A stretch of 64,000 nucleotides of DNA from positions 511,501-575,500 of the forward strand of contig CAJHZI010000311.1 of assembly GCA_905160935.1 (NCBI GenBank). Reading direction: 5' to 3'. Every line of letters starts with the position of its first letter. Position 1 is the first letter of the stretch. Below are positions 62,681 to 64,000 of the stretch, piece by piece. Position numbers and translations under genes: made by a program. The notes beneath the pieces were generated by a model. The model was not told where the DNA came from. It saw nothing but the letters and a program-made list of their open reading frames with translations, and did not search any database. The DNA is from Enchytraeus crypticus. Its lineage: Eukaryota; Annelida; Clitellata; Enchytraeida; Enchytraeidae.

Positions 62681-64000
62681 CTAATCGAGACTCTAAGCAC
62701 AACTTAAATCCAAACTGCCACTGTCAGGAAGCTGATTCTACAATTTCTAATCTGAGGTAAAATGAGGACCTGACATAAAATGGTCCAGGATTCAAATTCC
62801 TAATAATATGCCTCTAATAATTATTTTGGAATCTTTACCTGTCCTCGATTTGACTGAATCTAGATCTCCTACTAAGTGATTGATAACTTTAACGACTGCA
62901 TTAAATTAAATATTAATTTAATACGAAAAGAAATAAAATAATACACGAATATTCAATAGAACGAAAATTGAAACGATTTCAAATAACGTGTGTAAGCGAA
63001 TTACATATAACTTATAACTTAAAATTAAACTTTTCTATCTAATTACAGTTCACTTTAAATATCGCAAAAGTAAGTACTTTATATTACATATGATTACTTT
63101 TGACGTACAAATTACTAATACGCTCTCTAGCATAAATTCCTAGACTTTACTCTAGTTTCCTCTCAACTATTTGCCTGCCAGGATTCCTTCTAATATAATC
63201 CCTAGGTTAGAATATTTCGATGGAACCCTCTTCCCTCTTCGATCTTCTACAAAATCACTCCCTTCTCATCGACTGTTCGATGGACTACAAATTAGTTCGA
63301 ATAACCGAACCCTTCGAATTGCTCTCAATTTGTCTATTCTTGAGATTCTTAAAATCTCCTAGATCTCTTTTCAACTTGACACGTTTTACGTCCGTGTTGT
63401 CACTCTTCCATCTTGGATCTCTCTTCTCTTCCTGTTTAGGCATGCCCTCATTGGTCACTTGCCCTAGCTTAGCTACCGCCTAGGATCTCACTTTAATAAA
63501 ACTCAATACTTTAAATTTAACTTTACTTATCCAGCAGTATTATTAAATACTTTGCTAGAAATACAATTACAAATACAAATACATACTAAATACATACTAA
63601 CATATATCGAATCGAGCTTTGACAGCCACACATCCATAAGATGCCACAATATATATACAAACAGTTCAATGATGAAAAGTTTAGAAATGTAAAATTATAT
63701 TTTCTAACGAGAATGGTTCTTAGTGTGATGGATTTGTAACTAAGTACCATTACTAAATGTAAGGGCTTAGCAGCACTGTTGTTTGAATCAAAAACCATTC
63801 GAAGAAGAATTGGCTAACCGTTGTGTTAACTATCAACGGTCCATCGATTTAAATCCCAAACTTTATTGTACATTTTTTATGATTTAGTATCGTTTATTTG
63901 TTCATCACAGCAGAGATTAGACAAAGAATAGGAACGTGCATGTAGTTAGATAAACAAATAACAATACAAAAGAGGCTACCATAAAAGAGCCTTAGCTCTG
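62681..64000. other. Upstream intron sequence of the cyclase gene
   Basis: I searched by eye for earlier kinase-homology exons and found none. A less AT-rich block (63170-63490) is open for about 40 codons on the minus strand but has no family pattern. Confidence 0.4.

Noticed and set aside
63170-63490. Possible upstream kinase-homology exon of the cyclase
   Set aside because: The minus-strand frame (DPRWKSDNTDVKRVKLKRDL) lacks the SSNC and DFG-like motifs expected there, and flanking sites are unconvincing.

Overview
The window is AT-rich metazoan nuclear DNA. The coding exons are split by spliceosomal introns of about 0.5 to 2.7 kb with GT/AG borders and consistent phase. There are tRNA-derived SINE-like repeats, 5'-truncated non-LTR retrotransposons and very many (TA)n, (CT)n and (AAT)n microsatellites. 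The encoded families (receptor-type guanylate cyclase; DUF4062-NACHT-WD protein) are animal families. The abundance of SINE-like repeats carrying a TTTAACGTCCG core resembles repeats I associate with lophotrochozoans, but I cannot assign a phylum from sequence alone.

Layout. Positions 1 to about 36,300 hold no gene I can support: they are AT-rich spacer, SINE families, tandem arrays, foldbacks and retroelement tails. Two genes follow, both on the minus strand. The first in transcription order enters from beyond position 64000 and ends at 49983. It encodes the kinase-homology domain, dimerisation coiled coil, cyclase domain and a long basic Ser/Lys-rich tail of a receptor-like guanylate cyclase, in ten visible exons. 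About 1.8 kb downstream a complete eight-exon gene runs from 48167 to 36360. It encodes a predicted 1700-residue DUF4062-NACHT-WD protein of the NWD1/NWD2 type. I rebuilt both gene models by hand from splice sites; every exon junction keeps reading phase. The two genes share a strand, but nothing seen links their functions.

Most notable observations. (1) In both genes a splice site has been caught up in a local tandem duplication. A 38-bp unit is repeated six times across the 3' splice site of a cyclase exon, a roughly 72-bp unit is repeated about six times across the 3' splice site of the large NACHT-WD exon, and a 5' splice site of the cyclase gene is present in three copies. (2) The cyclase keeps its metal-binding aspartates but has replaced the transition-state Asn/Arg pair and the guanine-selecting Cys. 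(3) The NACHT-WD protein ends in a CaaX-type box (CLIL). (4) The window carries a 248-bp almost perfect palindrome, an 866-bp foldback element and at least six shorter foldbacks, one of which breaks a reverse transcriptase frame. (5) Several SINE-like families with different heads and tails share one core.
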